From: an uncultured Candidatus Altimarinota bacterium
Lineage (GTDB): Bacteria; Patescibacteriota; Gracilibacteria; BD1-5; UBA2023
Length of the DNA: 7,308 bases
Direction of reading: 5' to 3'
NCBI GenBank assembly: GCA_938036655.1
Contig: CALHQS010000010.1
Span: forward strand, 1-7,308
The translations under genes and the position numbers were made by a program. Positions 4,956 through 7,308 of this stretch are shown here, one piece after another; within the stretch, counting starts at the first letter, position 1; each line of letters starts with the position of its first letter. Under the pieces are notes generated by a model. The model saw only the letters and a program-made list of their open reading frames with translations. It was not told where the DNA came from and made no database searches.

Positions 4956-6045
4956 CTAAACAAGCTCACCAGCAAAAGCTTTTTTCAGAAAACTTTGTTT
5001 CATTTCATCCAGATTTTTGATTTGTGCCTGATAGAGATTTTTGAATTTTTGATTTTCAGCAAAAATATTATCCAGATAGCTTACAATATTTTTTTTGAGT
5101 TTCAAGTGGTGGGAGTGGGATGGAAAGATTTTCAAGATCAGTTTTAGTAATTGAAGCGAAAGTACTTCATTTTCAAAGCTCTGAAATTTCTTTTTCAAAT
5201 TTTTTAAAAAATTTGAAAACATAAGATGAAAGAATACAATTTTCTTTTGCTCGTATTGCTCATAATCATCGTCAAATACAACATTTTTCATTTGCAATAT
5301 TTGTTGGTCCAACAGGTGCTCGCACGCTTATCAAAATATCTCATTTCTCAGCAATTTTTATAGGATTACTGCAGAAAATCTCTGGAGTTGGAAATATTTC
5401 TCAAAATTCTTTTTTTCATTGAAAAAATGGAAGCCCAACTCATTCTGTATTGTATGTTTCAGATTTTGGAGATTGTCACATGATAAGTTCACACACCTCC
5501 CCCAACTTCTTCCTTTCCCACTCATCATTTGCAAAAATTTTTTCCAAAACAGATTTATTCATCTCATCCACATTTTGGAGATTTTTTTCAAGAAGATTTT
5601 TTGATTTTTCTATTTCTACAAAAATCATGTCCAGCTTTTCTACAATGAGTTTTTGGGTTGAGAGTGGTGGGAGAGGGATTTCTTGATTTTTTAAACTTCC
5701 TAATTTTATGTAAGGGATAGCACTTCATAGTGTTTCTGTCAGAAGCTCTCTGCGTAAATTTCAATCCAAAAAATAAAATAAAAAATTTTTATAAATATCT
5801 TTAAAATTATCCAAAACATAAGTTCTTTGATATGCTTCAAATTTTCATTTATATTTTTTACAAGCTCAAACATCTCAATTTCAAGCTATCAAGATAGCAT
5901 CTGTATCAAAAGAATATCAAGGAGCTTTTAAAATTTCTCTTCAGCAAGTAAAAAAAGGAAACAATCAATCTTCTGTTGAATAGTTAGCATCTTTTCGTCA
6001 AGTTTTAATCTCACAAACCTCTCACAATTTTTTTGTTGGGTACAT
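4956..6045 (-). CDS. hsdS: HsdS: type I specificity subunit (one frameshift)
   Basis: HsdS chooses the bipartite DNA target and holds two HsdM subunits. It starts at ATG 6045 and ends at TAG 4958-4956; with the frame restored it is 362 aa, somewhat short. It shows the classic duplicated plan. TRD1 (1-120) starts KKLGEVCEIKTGR and contains DAILIAGNGDVGACKKY. The central conserved region (123-175) has IPLPPLSTQK and a helical spacer. TRD2 (176-305) starts WERKKLGEVCELIMGQSP and contains GDILISVRAPVGPTN and GRGLGAIR. The distal conserved region has IPLPPLETQK (from 309) and ends LKKAFAGELV. Twenty-one of 26 glycines are TGA, including most conserved ones. An A8 tract at 5096-5089 has one base too many; as given the protein would stop at TAA 5070-5068 after 325 residues, losing the distal helix. 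It lies 7 nt after the AlbA_2 gene and 16 nt before hsdM. Confidence 0.9.
5089..5096 (-). other. Frameshift site in hsdS (A8, expected A7)
   Basis: On the minus strand ACTC is followed by eight A and TATTG. The upstream frame gives IPLPPLETQK, and the downstream frame gives KNIVSYLDNIFAEN; the family motif joins only if one A is removed. An A8 tract is long enough for polymerase slippage. Confidence 0.85.
5192..5219. repeat. Perfect 28-bp palindrome in TRD2 of hsdS
   Basis: The 14-nt arm TTTTCAAATTTTTT is followed directly by its exact reverse complement. It encodes the Phe/Lys-rich stretch FKFFKKFEK. The very high A/T content makes chance formation plausible. Confidence 0.7.
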
Positions 6046-6052
6046 TTTTTGG

Positions 6053-7207
6053 TTAGTTATTTTTAATTTTATTTAAACGTTTTCATAATATTTTTTCTTG
6101 ATATCATTCTTCATTTAATTTATTAGCAATAATATCAATAATTGCGGGATTAAAAACTATTTTTCCTCTCTTTTTTAAAGAATCTGTTTGTTCAAACCAT
6201 AAGTAAGTTGCATTCTCTATAAAATCAATCGAAGTCTTATCTGGTAGTATTACTTTAAATTTCTTATCATTTACCCAACCTAAATCATACATTACAATCT
6301 TTAAGTCATTTGAACTTATATTGAATCATGATGCTTTTTTAACTCAATCTATTATTGAAGATAATGAAGTATAATCTCTTTGCTGATTAATATCTCAAAC
6401 AATTCTATATAATGGCTTTCATTTGTCACTAGTAATTTTACCTATATCTCAAGCCTTTATACTTTGTAATATAATATTAAATACATCATTATGATCTTTA
6501 ACAACATCAATTTCAGTTCAAGATAAAGTGTTCGTTTTTCAATTAAATCAATAAACTTTATTTTGAATAGGGTTTAATATTAAAACTTCCTTTGGATTAA
6601 TATCTACCATTTCAGGTAGCAAATTAGACCAAATTTCCATAAATTCCTTACTCTTTTCATTTGCTTTTATTTGTAAAAAGCTATTAAAAGTGGAACCATT
6701 TTCATTTGCAAGTGTATTTGTACTTCATATTCTATGATAAATATTTCATTTTTTTACATTTCAATAATCCTTACAGTCCTTATTAGGAATAAGAATTTCA
6801 TCTGATTTTGATATAAGGAATGCATAAAAAATTCTTGAAGCAATATTAAATTTTTCAAAATCAAAATTACAATTCTGTCAAGTTATGCTGTTTATTTGCT
6901 GAGATAATGAATTTCAATCAATCTTTTCAATTAAATCTAAATTTTCAGCATTTAATCAAATATCTGTAATTATTCAAGATTTTCAATCCTCTTCAAATCA
7001 CAACAATAAAATTCATCAATCTGAATTTGCAAAAGATAAGATATCTTTTAAAAAATTAGTTAAAAAATTTTCTATCTCATTTTTAGAACTATTTATACTC
7101 ATTTCTTTTTTATAATCAAGAAATTGATTTTCTTTTTGATAATTTCCATGCTCTACAATTTGATTTTTTATATCTTGAAATTTTTCTTTTAATTCTCTAA
7201 TATACAT
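6053..7207 (-). CDS. AlbA_2/Schlafen-type DNA/RNA-binding domain protein in the type I RM operon
   Basis: This 384-aa protein is open from ATG 7207 to TAA 6055-6053 only when 21 in-frame TGA codons are read as glycine. Residues 26-165 match the AlbA_2 (Schlafen AlbA_2, formerly AAA_4) domain. ENQFLDYKKE (26-35) corresponds to the usual E...EFK start, FLKDILSFANSDGGILLLGFEEDG (52-75) is the hallmark segment, and GNIYHRIGSTNTLAN (154-168) is the closing motif. The two invariant glycines (64-65) are encoded TGA TGA. The C-terminal 200 residues (for example GKITSDKGKPLYRIVGDI, 256-273) are unrecognised and may include a helix-turn-helix. No Walker or helicase motif is visible. Such proteins commonly neighbour type I RM genes, with an unclear and possibly regulatory role. 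It uses more TTA, ATA and AAT codons than hsdM. The gaps to its neighbours are 21 and 7 nt, and there is no Shine-Dalgarno. Confidence 0.85.
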
Positions 7208-7228
7208 AATTCGATATTTAATTAAAAA

Positions 7229-7308
7229 CTAAACCTCCACCTCATACAAAGCCTTTTGAATGCCATAATAAGCCTTCACAAGCTCATTTGGTCATCCAAA
7301 TTGCTCAG
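7229..7308 (-). CDS. C-terminal end of an upstream gene, probably HsdR (partial)
   Basis: The open frame enters from the window edge and ends at TAG 7231-7229. It encodes about 25 residues, EQFGGPNELVKAYYGIQKAL and then YEVEV, with one TGA read as Gly at the FGG position. An acidic/aromatic helix of the form FGG..(E/K)L...(F/Y)..(L/I)QK.LY resembles the last helix of many type I restriction subunits. The position directly upstream of the AlbA_2, hsdS and hsdM genes, in the same direction, supports HsdR, the ATP-dependent translocase and endonuclease. The visible piece is too short for proof; it could be another operon member. None of the catalytic parts lies in the window. The stop is 21 nt before the AlbA_2 ATG. 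Confidence 0.5.

Noticed and set aside
5419..5686. Plus-strand frames at 5419-5604 and 5450-5686
   Set aside because: They are antisense to the HsdS central conserved region.
3531..7207. Reading the region as a heavily degraded pseudogene cluster with dozens of nonsense mutations
   Set aside because: All the apparent nonsense codons are TGA, mostly at conserved glycines; TAA and TAG occur only at sensible gene ends apart from the two indels.
1..7308. CRISPR array, tRNA, rRNA, insertion sequence or attachment site
   Set aside because: I saw no regularly spaced direct repeats, cloverleaf sequences, transposase motifs or flanking direct repeats.

Overview
The window comes from an AT-rich bacterium that reads UGA as glycine (genetic code 25), which points to candidate phyla Gracilibacteria (BD1-5/GN02) or Absconditabacteria (SR1). 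The evidence is internal. On the minus strand between about 3530 and 7308, conserved type I restriction-modification and AlbA_2/Schlafen-type motifs run straight through in-frame TGA codons. In nearly every case the TGA sits where the family has glycine, for example PEGVLF and PAGVF in HsdM, GRGLGAIR in HsdS, and the DGG of the AlbA_2 domain. With the standard code the region falls into meaningless fragments. With TGA = Gly and two single-base indels corrected, it becomes an almost complete operon.

Layout. (a) 58-546, minus: a 162-aa protein of unknown function with three TGA glycines, ending in an intrinsic terminator. (b) 602-881, plus: a self-contained transcription unit with promoter, Shine-Dalgarno AGGAG, a 59-codon basic ORF and a terminator. 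(c) 996-3130, plus: two tandem secreted SLH-like paralogues, one carrying a C-terminal META/HslJ domain, followed by a small HPF/RaiA-like protein. The first gene has its own terminator; the second and third appear co-transcribed. (d) 3103-3130: a terminator shared by the convergent plus and minus units. (e) 7308 to 3122, minus: a defence operon running [probable HsdR C-terminus, cut by the window edge] - AlbA_2-domain protein - HsdS - HsdM - small hypothetical protein, with gaps of 21, 7, 16 and 1 nt.

How the genes fit together. HsdS (two target-recognition domains) and HsdM (class I N6-adenine methyltransferase) would form the modification enzyme, and HsdR would add translocation and cleavage. 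The AlbA_2 protein lies between R and S and is probably an accessory or regulatory component. Both hsdM and hsdS carry one single-base indel in an A-tract, whereas the AlbA_2 gene and all plus-strand genes are intact. This could be assembly error, phase-variable switching or early decay. The SLH-like proteins are probably exported and surface-associated.

Glycine-codon use is strikingly partitioned. TGA supplies 42 of 52 glycines in the AlbA_2 and hsdS genes and about a quarter in hsdM, but none of the 23 glycines in the SLH, SLH-META and HPF-like genes. This suggests different histories or expression levels. I found no tRNA, rRNA, CRISPR array, transposase or attachment site.
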